A stretch of DNA of 64,000 nucleotides, from the NCBI RefSeq assembly GCF_040436345.1, contig NC_133221.1, positions 16,799,165 to 16,863,164 of the forward strand. The letters are read 5' to 3'. The DNA is from Pagrus major (taxonomy: Eukaryota > Chordata > Actinopteri > Spariformes > Sparidae). The position numbers and the translations under genes were made by a program. The notes beneath the pieces were generated by a model. The model was not told the DNA's origin, did no database searches, and saw only the letters and a list, made by a program, of their open reading frames with translations. Shown piece after piece: positions 1-21,412 of the stretch (position 1 is the stretch's first letter; the number at the start of each line of letters is the position of its first letter).

Positions 1-2792
1 AACACAGCCGTAGGACGCTGCAAAGACTAACTCCGTATCAGCTGTTAGAGTGACTGCAAAGTGTGAATTTCAAGCCATCAAGTGCGATGCTGTCAGGCTG
101 ACTGAGGCCATGCATTTGTGTCAGAATGTGCAGTCAAGTGCATGATGATGGTCGTGTGTGTGTGTGTGTGTGTGTCAGTGCGCGGGGCATGCTGTGGTCC
201 TTATTAAATTATGACAGCGAGCTTGAGCAGGGGGTGTGTTGAGGCTTCGCGTATGCGCACGTCTGCACTTCTGAATGTGTGTGAGTGTGCTTGTGCCTGT
301 GTGCATGGATGAGTATGCGTAGGCAGTAGCAGCGAGAAGGTCAGAGGTTACTAGTGTTTGTGTTTCAGTGTCAGTGAAGTGTGCTTCAGGCAGAGATTTA
401 TGATCATTGTGTCTGGGAGGCTGCAGAGTGGGGGATAATGAAGATAGATCAGGGTGCTATCTCTCTCTCAGGGCACCACTGGAAACATGGCCTATGGCCC
501 CCTCCGTTCTCGTGTCATTAACTTCAGCCTGTGACATCATAACGCACTGCCCTGACATCAATCCTAACACAGCGCGCTCTGACAAAAAGTCGAAACGCGC
601 AGAGGCCATTCCTCACAGGAAGCCATCCGGCAAACACAGGCATTGTTCAGCCTGAAGCTTTCGCAGCTTCTCTGGGTGTGTTTATGAAGATATGAAATAT
701 TCATGGAAACATCGTACTCAGTCGTGTGTTTCCACTTTGAATTCAACGTATTTGCATTCACGGAGCCATGGAGTAGAGGCCCGGGGCTCGCTGGCAGAGG
801 AAAGGCAGCGAAGGCAGAAAGGAAAGAGGAAAGGGGGGATGATGGAGGGAGAAAGAGAGGGAGGAAGTGAGGTTAGAGGGGTTAAAGAGAGATGGGGAGA
901 GAGGGGGCGAAAAGAGGGCTAGTGGTACAGGGAATGTGAGAGAAAGGGGTGTGAAAAAGAAAGGCAGAGGTAAGGAAAACTGGAGGGTGTGATGGAGAGA
1001 GGAGAGAGGGGGTTGATGGGATTGGTGGTGGGGAGGTGAGAAGGGGCGCAGGGAGCTGGTGCCTGTGGCGGCAGGTTTTAATCAGTAACAAGATGCCTGC
1101 AATGAGATCACTATTTCCCCACGTTCAGATTGATGTCATGTGAAGTTGGGTGCCACACTGAGACAGGCGGGGGACCGACGCACACACCCCACTCTAGAGT
1201 CATTTGCAGAAACACGCTCATACGCACACACGCACAACACACAAATATACACTTGCTCGCACTCTCTTGGTTACAGACTTAAACACACATCCTGTGAAAT
1301 GAAGGAGCTCATTCATCCCGCCTGGCAAAGTGTGCTCATTTAGAGTCCAACCGCCTTGAAGTAAAAACATACACGGAGGAATACTACTCGCAGGAAAATG
1401 AGCTACTCATGGCAAAGGAGAAATGTATGTGTTAGGGACTGAAGGGCATATACCACTATGTGCTCTTCTAACAAAAACAAATGAGCACAAAGCTTGGAAC
1501 AGAGAATAGAGCCAAAAGCTTTTTTACTGCAGAAGAAACGAAGGGAAAAAGAGAGAAGAGGGGGGGAGAGAAAATAAAAAGAGGAGTGTGCATATTTTGG
1601 GGTGCATTCAGAGGCCGTCCACACAGCTACCAGCGTGTGTGCCAGCACATGAGCGCTCTGCCTATTCCCAAACATGTGTGTCCAATGAAAGGTGAACGGC
1701 TCTCCTGTCTATACTTTCCTCAAAAATCAGCCATGATGTCACCGTGAACCCATCTTGAACCCACCTCTGTCAAAAAGCATTACTCCAGCCCTCCCTCTCT
1801 CTGCCTCATTTTCTGTTCCACCTCTCCCTCCTTCACGCTCCACTCCTGCCTCTCGAATTCTTCACTGAGCTCCCATTCTTTCTCCTCTTTTTCATATTTC
1901 CGTATTCTTCAACATTTCCCCTCTCCCGTCCATGTCTCCTCTCTCTCTCTCTCTCTCCCTCTCCCTCTGAAGCACACAAACTCTTCTTCTTCGTTTTTTT
2001 TGTTTTGTTTTTTTGTTTTGTTTTTGGCAAGCGTGGTCTAATTGAATCACCAAAAAGCACGGTCTTTTGCCAAAAATGCCAGGATGTTCTGATTATCATA
2101 AACTTTGTTTAAGCTGTGGTTTTTAGAAAGAAAATGCTCTGAGTGCATCAGGGAAAAGCCCAAAAAATAAAAAGCAGGAAAGAAAAAAGAATGAGGAATA
2201 GAGGGGGAGAATGCAAATGAAAGAGGGGAGAGGGAAAGAGAGAGAACACTGGGGAAGAGAGGGGTGGTGGGGGCAGCGAGAAGGCAGCCAGAGAGCCACA
2301 TATGGAAGTGATTCTGTAATTACTGCAAATCTGTGAGCTCAAAAGGAAAGGTCTTCTTTTCCATGCCTCCTTCCCTGCACATAAAACTGCCCTTGTGAGA
2401 AAGCTGGGCACTAAATACTGAGCAGGAAACATGAAAAAACTAAGTTTTTATTTGCTTTTTGCCTTTTGGCAGGAGGGGTTGGTATATAAATATGTATATG
2501 GTATATGTCTCGCACGCTGAGGTCTGCTTTTGCTATTTTTCTGCACAGATGAAGAAGAAGAAGAAGAAAGGAAAAAAACAATCTGCCGATCATGAGGCTA
2601 ATTCCACACAGTCTACTCCTGGAAAATTTTCTGCATTCTTTGCTCATTTGCTTTGCTTTCCTGAGCTTAATCAACCGTCCTGGAAGCTAATCTAAAACAA
2701 ACTGGGAGGATCAGCCTTGGAATAAACTAAAGTCTCTCATCAGCCACACACCTTACTGGCATCCTTCACACAGAGCACACATTCAACAAGGT

Positions 2793-2883
<91 letters not shown>

Positions 2884-3213
2884 AGGGAGGGAGGGAGGGG
2901 GCGGTTATGGGATGGGTGACACATACAGACAGACAAACAGACGGTGATGAAGACTGTCTTTTAAGCCTCGGGCGGTTCACTGCTTTGCAGGTGTGTATGT
3001 TGGCAGCGACTTCTGTTCTGCTCAGCCCCCCAAAACAACCCCAGCAGCCTGTAATTATCTCGTGCCCTGCCATAACGTGTTCTCATGATGAGTGCGTGAG
3101 TCTTACACACACATACAGTAAACACACCCGGACTGACGCTGCGTTTATTCTTAGACACGTCCAATTAATCACGGCAGGAGATGTTTTATGTAAAGCACAC
3201 AGTCCTACCTTCT

Positions 3214-3245
<32 letters not shown>

Positions 3246-3860
3246 GCCTAGAGTAGCCTCGGCTCCAAACGCGAGCGCGCTCCCGCAGAAGTTTGAAACC
3301 TAAACAGTGGATGACACGCCGAAGTTTTCTGTGAAAGACACAAAAACAAAGTCATGGACAGTCTTCAGGGGGGACTCCTCTGGGGTATGACAGCACAGCA
3401 GCTCGTTAAGATCACGCCATTTGGTCTCACGCCTCAGAGATCATTTCAGTCATTTGTCAGATTACCTTCGTTTGTTGCCAGTCCGACACCGTGTCCCGCA
3501 GCTCGGGCAGGGGCGTTGATGGGAGCTACCGTGCGTGACGATTTCTGGCGCGGTGACTCCCTCTAGTGACGGCGAGGAGGACTGCAGCACACATCCTGTC
3601 GATGAGGGGATTGAGTTTTAAGCGTCATTAAAATCATTTCTCAAAAATCTACATTCACAATAGTTTACAAACAAAAAACAAACAAAATGCAAATTAAATT
3701 ACATTACAATTGAGTAACACGTCAGCAAAAGTGATGTCTAAGTCCTTCAAACAGAAGAGTGTTTTGAAAGGTATCCAAATCGTCCATTTTTCACATAATA
3801 TTAATGTCTCTAACTAGACATTTAACGACCAGTAAAGTCACACCTCTGTCCTCTTTCCAA
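1..3860. other. Intergenic region upstream of nr1d4, no gene seen
   Basis: No open reading frame here looks like a protein, and no exon with conserved coding character was found. The stretch holds simple repeats: a GT run near 153-174, a purine-rich block of about 280 bases at 785-1070, a pyrimidine-rich block at about 1780-1980, a compound GT/GA/GGGA microsatellite at 2791-2900 and a TTC run at 3209-3245. The short open frames in it are low-complexity translations of these repeats. Distant regulatory elements of nr1d4 may be present but cannot be recognised by eye. Confidence 0.7.
2791..2900. repeat. Compound microsatellite (GT)n(GA)n(GGGA)n
   Basis: A run of GT dinucleotides passes directly into about 30 GA dinucleotides and then into GGGA units, making an uninterrupted block of about 110 bases. 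One strand of the GA/GGGA part is pure purine, a composition able to form triplex DNA. The open frames across it on both strands are repeat translations, not genes. Confidence 0.95.
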
Positions 3861-3873
3861 TCTTTTTTCCTAC

Positions 3874-4826
3874 TTAAATAAGCTGTCAACGTTGCCTGAC
3901 CAAAGAGGAAATTCAGCAGTCGACCTTTTTTTTTCTTCTTTTTTACCACAATAAAAAACAAATATAAACATCTGTTCAGTGAAACGCTCTCCAAAAGAGG
4001 TCAATAAAATACTAAGTGATCCAACAAGGGACATTATTCTAGAAAAATGTAAGGTAAGAAGGAAAATAAGGCCCCCAGAAAACTGTTTGAAGCTAGAAAG
4101 ATGGCAGGGTCCGCCAAATATAAACAAAGTAAAACAGTATGAAATTGTGAAGTTTGTTTATTCAGTCACAAAAATGAATAAAGTTTGTCTATTCAGTTTG
4201 TTTAGGCATAAAAAAAATCATCCAATGAAGATTAAAATTTCTTCCCCAAAATGACATAGTGCACCTTTAAATAAATTGTCAACTTTGCCTGACCAGAGAG
4301 GAAACTCAGCAGTCAACGTTTTCTTCGTTTTCGTCTTCTTCTTCTTCTTCTTCTTCTTCTTCTTTTTACCATAATAAAAAGCAAATATAAACATCTGTTC
4401 AGTGAAACACTCTCCAAAAGAGGTGTCAATGAGGATGAGATGAGATGGAACACAACATAGAAACACTTAAAGGGGCACTATGTCGTTTTGGAGAAGAAAT
4501 TCAAACTCAGAATTATAATATTTTGCAATATTACTGAGGTAACAAAACAATGACTTAACTTAACCATAACTGAATAAACAAGCTGTTCTCAGGGGAAAAT
4601 AAGGTCCCCAGAACACTGTTTGAAGCTAGAAAGGTGGCAGGGTCCGCCAAATATAAACAAAGTAAAACAGTATGAATTTGTGTTGTCCTTTAAGGTCAGT
4701 TTGTTTCTTCAGTCATGAAAACAGAGACTTTGTTTATTTAGTTTGTTTAGGCATAAAAAAAACAGTCAATGAAGATCTTTCTCTTCTGATTGAGTTTCTT
4801 CCCTAAAACTTCACAGTGCATCTTTA
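3874..4826. repeat. Tandemly duplicated segment carrying inverted-repeat element ends
   Basis: Two related units lie head to tail. The first begins at about 3874 and the second at about 4267. Shared blocks include a stretch around 3958-4001 matching 4381-4424, and one around 4080-4140 matching 4614-4674. The first pair is offset by about 420 bases and the second by about 534, so the second unit contains roughly 110-140 extra bases. That extra part includes an intact element end with the motif AAAGGGGCACTATG at about 4469. Unit ends show TAGTGCACCTTTAA (about 4257) and CAGTGCATCTTTAA (about 4814), typical of a small DNA-transposon terminal repeat. Confidence 0.75.
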
Positions 4827-5155
4827 AAGGTGCAATATGTAAATTAATTGGTCATCTGTCCAAGCGTGGTCACTCCAAACAAATAGGTGCAGCATATCAC
4901 CAAAGTAATCGCTAACTAAACTACAAACTTTAGCTGCCATTAGCTAGTAAGCTCAGTTTGGGGTGGTATTATGAGACAAGACAGGCTGGGGCTAGCTGGT
5001 TAGCATGCTAACCTCAGTAGATATCCGTGCAATACAACACATAGATGTCTCCATCATGTTCGAACTGTAATTTCTTCACATACTGTTGATAATTTTAGAT
5101 TAGTTATTTTTTAAATTTTTTAAAACCAAACTTCTTACATATTGCACTTTCAAAC
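4823..5155. mobile_element. Miniature inverted-repeat transposable element (about 330 bp)
   Basis: The left end reads AAAGGTGCAATATGTAA (about 4827-4843) and the right end reads TTACATATTGCACTTTC (about 5136-5152), nearly perfect inverted complements. The interior has no coding capacity. It directly abuts the tandem duplication to its left. A further similar end (AGTGCACCTTTAA) lies at about 5176-5189, so several related elements cluster here. The superfamily was not determined. Confidence 0.8.
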
Positions 5156-5562
5156 TATTTCTGACTTTTTTGCCAAAGTGCACCTTTAATAAAGAAATGA
5201 AATAAATTAAGTGTAAATAAATACTCAATGTTACTTACTACGTATTGTCTGTGATAGTGTCTAGTTTGAGTAAAATCTACTTTTAGAGCTTATCCATTTA
5301 AAAATGTCTCGAGTAATTGTGAGAAAGGACATAAAAGGAATGCTATTAATTACTAGACAAACAGTCTAAAAGAGGGGAAATAGGCTTATATAATAATACA
5401 AAGCACTATTTTATTACAGCTTTGTAATAAACACATTACAGGTTACCATTTCAGGTTTATTTTAACAAAATCATATTTTATTGGGTTATTTAAAAACACA
5501 GTTGATTTACCAATTATGTTTTACTCTATACAATAATAATATACCCTGTGTTCATATTTAAA

Positions 5563-5700
5563 AGGTCCTATTTGCAAAAATAAAATAAAATAAAATGAAA
5601 TACAAATTGATTTTTGAGTCTCACTCCCACTTCATCCAACACTGACGCTCTGGCAGGGCAGCCGGCCCACCCTACAATCCCAAAGCAGATTTTTTATTTT
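5563..5700 (-). mobile_element. Fragment of a small inverted-repeat element, second copy at 46,989
   Basis: Starts with AAAAGGTCCTATTTG and contains blocks (TTGATTTTTGAGTCTCA, GACGCTCTGGC, CATCCTACA-like) that match, in the opposite orientation, the element at 46,989-47,124 inside rbms2. The right end is degraded into T-rich sequence. Confidence 0.55.
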
Positions 5701-5715
5701 TTATTTTTAGGTTTT

Positions 5716-5726
5716 TAAGTAGGTCA
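5716..5726 (+). promoter_or_regulatory. RORE-type site upstream of nr1d4
   Basis: TAAGTAGGTCA matches the ROR/Rev-erb response element consensus (A/T-rich 5-prime half followed by a single AGGTCA) at every position. It lies about 1.5 kb upstream of the nr1d4 start codon. Rev-erb genes are known to be repressed through such elements by their own products. Whether this copy is bound is inference. The same 11 bases recur, inverted, at 11342-11352 in intron 1. Confidence 0.45.
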
Positions 5727-5910
5727 CTCATTTGTGATGACATTAGACATCTAGGCACAAATGTATGTTTTTTTAGTGGATGAAAACTAGAACTTTTATG
5801 AAAAGGTTGACATTTTATTTTCAAAAGCTACATTTTTTTGTCTGCAATATTACCTTTAAAGTGTACGCTTACATTGAGAATAGATGATGATGGATGGACG
5901 GATGGATGGA

Positions 5911-5912
5911 CG

Positions 5913-5966
<54 letters not shown>

Positions 5967-5968
5967 GA
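5911..5968. repeat. GATA tetranucleotide microsatellite
   Basis: An uninterrupted run of GATA units, about 13 or more, is preceded by imperfect GGAT/GGAC units from about 5884. Confidence 0.95.
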
Positions 5969-6243
5969 TAATTATGTGCTCGTGTGTTATTTCCCTGAAT
6001 TGCCACTAAGGGGCACTTTCCTCAAGCTGTGACTGGTTGCTCCTGCTTGTTCAGAGACATACAGAGGGCTACATACAGTGAGCTTATTGCTGGTCAAGTG
6101 TTTTGGCACTTATTTTGACAAAAATATATTTTAAAATCAGGAATAAAATGAACGACTGATATTTTACTTCATCTTCAAGCGCATAAAGTTAGCTTAGTTA
6201 AAAAAAATGCAAAAAATAAAAATAAAATAAAATAAAATCGTCA

Positions 6244-6249
6244 CACGTG
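6244..6249. promoter_or_regulatory. CACGTG E-box upstream of nr1d4
   Basis: A perfect palindromic CACGTG lies about 1 kb upstream of the nr1d4 start codon. CLOCK/BMAL-type bHLH factors bind this sequence in known Rev-erb promoters. Further perfect copies lie at 7842-7847, 10638-10643, 12334-12339 and 12945-12950, all in intron 1. Function here is inferred from sequence and location only. Confidence 0.45.
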
Positions 6250-7265
6250 CAGAAATAATAAAATATGGGATTTTTCATCAATCGACATTTTTTTTGCTGC
6301 ATTGGGGCGTTTCTGCTCCAACAGCAAACTCTCTGTGTGTCAGAGGTCCAGTTGTGCATTTTACTGTTTCCTTTGGCACATGGGCTTTAAACTTGGCACT
6401 TGCTTGTTGTTTGGCACGTCTCTCGGTGTTTACCATCCGCTTGCAGCGCTGCCTGTCAGCGAGCAAGCAGTCACGGTGAGCCACGCCTATTGTCCATGTG
6501 CTTCATCCTCCAATCTCTCCATCCCTCCGCACCACGCGCCCCGTATTTTGCATAAAATGTGTATCAGTAGGGCAGCGCTCTCCCCGGCACATGCAGAGCG
6601 CACATGTAGCGTGGCTTTACTGAACACATACCACGGTCGAATAAGCGCATCAAACTCCCCTCAGCTCCAGATCCCCGCCAATGAAAATGCACAAAAGCGT
6701 GAAGGAGAGAGAGGGAGAGAAAGGACTCCGCGAGATACAAAGAGTGCGCCAAATCCCACACAAACAGACACAACACAAGTTGAGCGGACGGAAAGGCGGT
6801 CACATTTCCTACTCACCTGCAAACGTGATTGATGTGGGTGTTTGTATCAGTGGGTGTGTATGTCATGCCTGACACTCACGGATATGCTGACTGTACTTTC
6901 TTGGAATTCATGAGAAGCTTTTAGTCTTCGCTCGTGCAGCATCACACAGCCAGTATCCAGCGCGCAGCAGACATCCAGGTATCTCTGAGGAGCTCGACTC
7001 GTCTAACTCACCTCTGCCACACCAGACCTGAGCACTGACTGACAGAGACACCGCTCTTTACTATCTCTTCACTGGGAAAACTTAACGTGCGCTGGACACT
7101 TTTCCATCACCTCTTCCCATTTTTGCGCTCCATGGAGCAGGTGTTTCACGCAAGGCTTTCTCTTGACTTTCTCACCTGTCTTCAAAAGACTTTTGCTCCA
7201 GAATAGTGACATTCACGGACGTCTACTTTCAAGTCTGATCAAAGGCATCGACATCAACAAGAGAC

Positions 7266-18157
<10,892 letters not shown>

Positions 18158-18229
18158 GCGAACCGCCTACTCGCCAAGCACAGATACACAAACTGTTATG
18201 CACAAAAATATACAACACACCACACACGG

Positions 18230-18268
<39 letters not shown>

Positions 18269-19640
18269 TATTATCTTCCAAGGGCAGGACTTCCTTGAAA
18301 ATTGAGGAAGATGGAATTGTGCAATCTGATGAGTCTTGTTCAGAGGGGTAAATGAGGGCAGTGGCGAACACATGTTTGATTCGTTATTGATCTTCATGCA
18401 ATGTTTTAGGATAAATAAACATACACATACAAACTCATGTATACACATAAACCTCAGCACCTCTTAAGAGACATTGTTCCATTAAATAAAATGAATTAAA
18501 TTAACATGTAGAGTTACTATTATCCTTTTGGACAAATCATTTGTGCTATCGTTCATTTTATCCAGTGTACTTAAGATCTAAAGCCAGTTCACTTCTCTTT
18601 ATTCCTTTACTCGTACAGTATCAACAGGCCATGACTAAGCAGCAGCTAAAAGACGGATATCGTAGCTCCAAACCGTTATTTCTTAGGGACCATTAGTGAT
18701 GATTGACTATATGTCAGTTTGTGTTTAAGAGAAAGGGAACCTGTATATAAAACATAGCAAAATCTGAAATATTAAGGTAATTGTGTATCATTGTTGTTTC
18801 ACAAACATACCATCTGCATCAGTACTGGAATGATACCACTATGTTAATGTGTCACTTGTACACAGTAGGATGAATTCTGTCTCTTAATATTTTTGACTGA
18901 TCTTCCAGAAAACATTTGGCACACCTTGGGTTTAAATATGCCAACTTTGTGAGTTAAAGGCATTTTATATATTTTCACAAAAACATTGTGTATGAGTCAC
19001 TATATCGTATCACATCTGGACTGATGGAGACGCTCCATGCATGTTGGGTTATGTAGTTCCTTTGTTTATTTTTGTTGCTGTATATATTATGTTACCCCAA
19101 TGTCTATGTATCAATGACTGAACTTATATGATGGATCGGACAGTTGAGTTCGGTGTAAAGAAGAATGTATTGACCTTCCTGTAATAGGTGGGGGTTTGGC
19201 CATGCCAAGGGGGCTTTGCACAGGAGAATATAAAGTTGGGATTCTCAGACGGTTTAGACACACTTCCTGCTATCAGATGATGTAACCAACCAGCATAATC
19301 CCTGAAATCACCAGCACTCACTCCACACGCACCCTTCCTCTGCCCCCAATGTTTGTCATACAAACACAAGAGATATTTTTGGGTGAGAGTTCCTATTTGA
19401 TTGGTCCTCTCGCTGTTTGCTTGTTTGATTAAGGCTGATTAAGGACATCTTGTACATTTTGTAAATCTTTGTTCCTATATAGAAATGATATAAAGTTCGA
19501 ATTATGTACTACTCTGCTTGTGTGTTGTTCTTTTCTGTCCATTTGGGCAAAATGCAGTAAGAAAGATGTGCTGAGTCATTACGACTGTGTGGATCTCACA
19601 CATGAGTAACACAAATGTACACTGGCACATCTGAATAAAG
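18158..19640 (+). other. nr1d4: nr1d4 3-prime UTR and downstream sequence
   Basis: Non-coding sequence follows the stop codon. It contains a CA microsatellite at about 18235-18265 and AATAAA polyadenylation signals at 18414-18419, near 18486 and at 19634-19639. Which signal is used cannot be decided. AT-rich content and absence of coding frames support UTR status for at least the first part. Confidence 0.55.
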
Positions 19641-19657
19641 TTAGATAACACCAGTGT

Positions 19658-20520
19658 TCTAAAAAGTACCCAAAAGTCATACATACTAGTAAAAGTTAAG
19701 GTATCATGTTTAAATATTACTTATTGCTATTAAGTCATCCATACCGAGGGCCTACTTACTGTAGGTGAAAGTCTTGAAGTATCTGATATTAAATATACCT
19801 ATGTATCAAGTAATTTTCTGGCAATAAATGTACTTAAGTATCAAAAGTACCAGTAGAAGTAATAATAGGCTACATATATTTACCGACTGACCGTTAAACC
19901 GCCAGGACGATTACTGTTTTTTGTATTATCAAAATGTACGGTTTTCAAAATCTGATTGCCAATAAAATAAATAAAATGTATTTTGTAATCTGAAAAGTAA
20001 CTGTAGTAAGTAACTGTGGTAAGTAAATTTGGGCTACAAATATTTAAACTATAAAGTAGCAGAAAATGGAAATCTTCAAGTAAAGTACCTCAAAATTGTA
20101 CCTAATTACAGTACTTGAGTAAATTTACTTAGTTACATTCCATCACTGGATAACATACCCTGTATGCTATTAGGGTGTGGATGTTATTGGTGATTGCAAT
20201 CATAACAATGTTGTATAAAGTACCCAAAAGTCATACTTTAGTAGAAGTAAAGATAATATGTTGCAATATTACTTCGGTAAAAGTCAACCAAAAGTCTTAA
20301 AGTATCTGAAATTAAATGTAATTATCATAATAACCTCATAATATCATAATTATAGGTAATATAGTGAGTAAAAAGTACATTATTTGGCTCCAAAATGTAG
20401 TGAAGTGGAATTATAAAGTAGCAGAAAATGGAAATACTCAAGTAGGGTACAAGTACCTTAAAATTGTACTTAAGTACAGTACGTAAGTAGATGTACTTAG
20501 ATACATTCTTTCACTGCTCC
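19658..20520. repeat. Two diverged copies of a dispersed repeat
   Basis: Copy one (about 19,658-20,147) and copy two (about 20,216-20,515) both start with AAAGTACCCAAAAGTCATAC-type sequence. Both end with GTACTT...AGTA(A/G)AT(T/G)TACTTAG and a terminal CATTC..TCACTG block. Both share the internal phrases GTAGCAGAAAATGGAAAT and CTTAAAGTATCTGA. The repeated AAGTA words make it strongly self-similar. No coding capacity is present. The type resembles a widespread short teleost DNA-transposon derivative, but the family was not determined. Confidence 0.65.
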
Positions 20521-20781
20521 ATAGCTAGAAATCTCTGGTAGACAGTACAACAACCTATGAAGTCCATTATCATTAGCCTGCATCACGTTGTATATCAGTA
20601 TACAATTGGAGTCAGACATGGAAATACTACAAAGCATTGTTCAAGAACTTACTTTAAATGACAAATTCTTTGAAGAAGAGAGAAAGAAAAGATTAGCCAT
20701 TCGAGAAAGTTACAACACGGGATGTCTGGAAACATGAGAGCTTTCTTCTTCCCCCCTGGAAATCAAAAAGCAACGCAGGGA

Positions 20782-20831
20782 CGCCATCTTGTGGGGAAAT
20801 AACAGATCCCGGATCCCGGATCCCGGAAGTG
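20782..20831 (+). promoter_or_regulatory. mfsd5 core promoter with YY1- and ETS-type sites
   Basis: CGCCATCTT at 20782-20790 is the reverse of a YY1 motif. CCGGAAGTG at 20823-20831 is a strong ETS/GABP motif. Between them GATCCCG is repeated three times in tandem (from about 20815). ETS plus YY1 near the start site is the known pattern of TATA-less housekeeping promoters. The first mfsd5 exon, ending at the donor after 20955, lies just downstream. Confidence 0.55.
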
Positions 20832-20931
20832 AATGGTCTGTTTCCTACTAAAGGCACACTTGCCTAGCACATATCTCACACCATCACTTATTTATGTTTT
20901 ATTTTTCACTTTTGTGCGTCGTGTAAGTAAT

Positions 20932-21385
20932 ATGGGACCGCTGTCAAACGGCACGGTAAGATCTATCACATAGTATCACAAAGTACGGTGAATAACGTAT
21001 GATAATAGGATAGAGACGGAAGTTAAAATGTTTTTATTTTTACGTTAGTAACAGGTTAGCTTCTATGCTAACGTTGGCTAAATAACAATAGCATTCATGT
21101 GGTTTTCAGCGTATCTATCACTATTTACGTAAAATAAACTAAATTGGCACTAATGAAGTTTTCCGTCGTTTGTGCTGGTAATGTTACTGCCGTTTTTATT
21201 AATACAAATCTAAAAGTAAAAGCTTATCAGCCAAGTTTGCTACAAACAAACATGGCGAATTACTACCCATATGAATTGATTCAGTTGTAAATGCTCATTT
21301 CTCTGTACTTGTTCACCTTGTCTCTTCACAGGTGCTGAGAAATAAAAAGAGAAGAGCTCAAAACGCCCCAGGACCTCAGCTTTGA
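20932..21385 (+). other. Upstream ORF of mfsd5, 25 codons, split by the 5-prime intron
   Basis: An ATG at 20932 in the noncoding first exon opens a frame that runs to the donor at 20955/20956. It continues from the acceptor at 21332 and stops with TGA at 21383-21385, 27 bases before the mfsd5 start codon. The peptide would begin MGPLSNGTV and is rich in Arg/Lys in the middle (RNKKRR). Translation is inferred, not shown. Confidence 0.45.
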
Positions 21386-21412
21386 CCTCAAGTGGGTGCA
21401 GTTTATCACACC

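Noticed and set aside
2793-3251. 152-codon frame beginning with Cys-Val repeats
   Set aside because: It reads through the GT/GA microsatellite and a TTC run; composition is repeat-driven.
6302-6832. 176-codon plus-strand frame upstream of nr1d4
   Set aside because: No recognisable domain, overlaps other frames, and lies in the expected promoter region of nr1d4.
21392-21412. Upstream GTG start giving a seven-residue extension of mfsd5
   Set aside because: The ATG at 21413 has a good context and gives the family N-terminus MLVTAYLA; GTG starts are not expected here.
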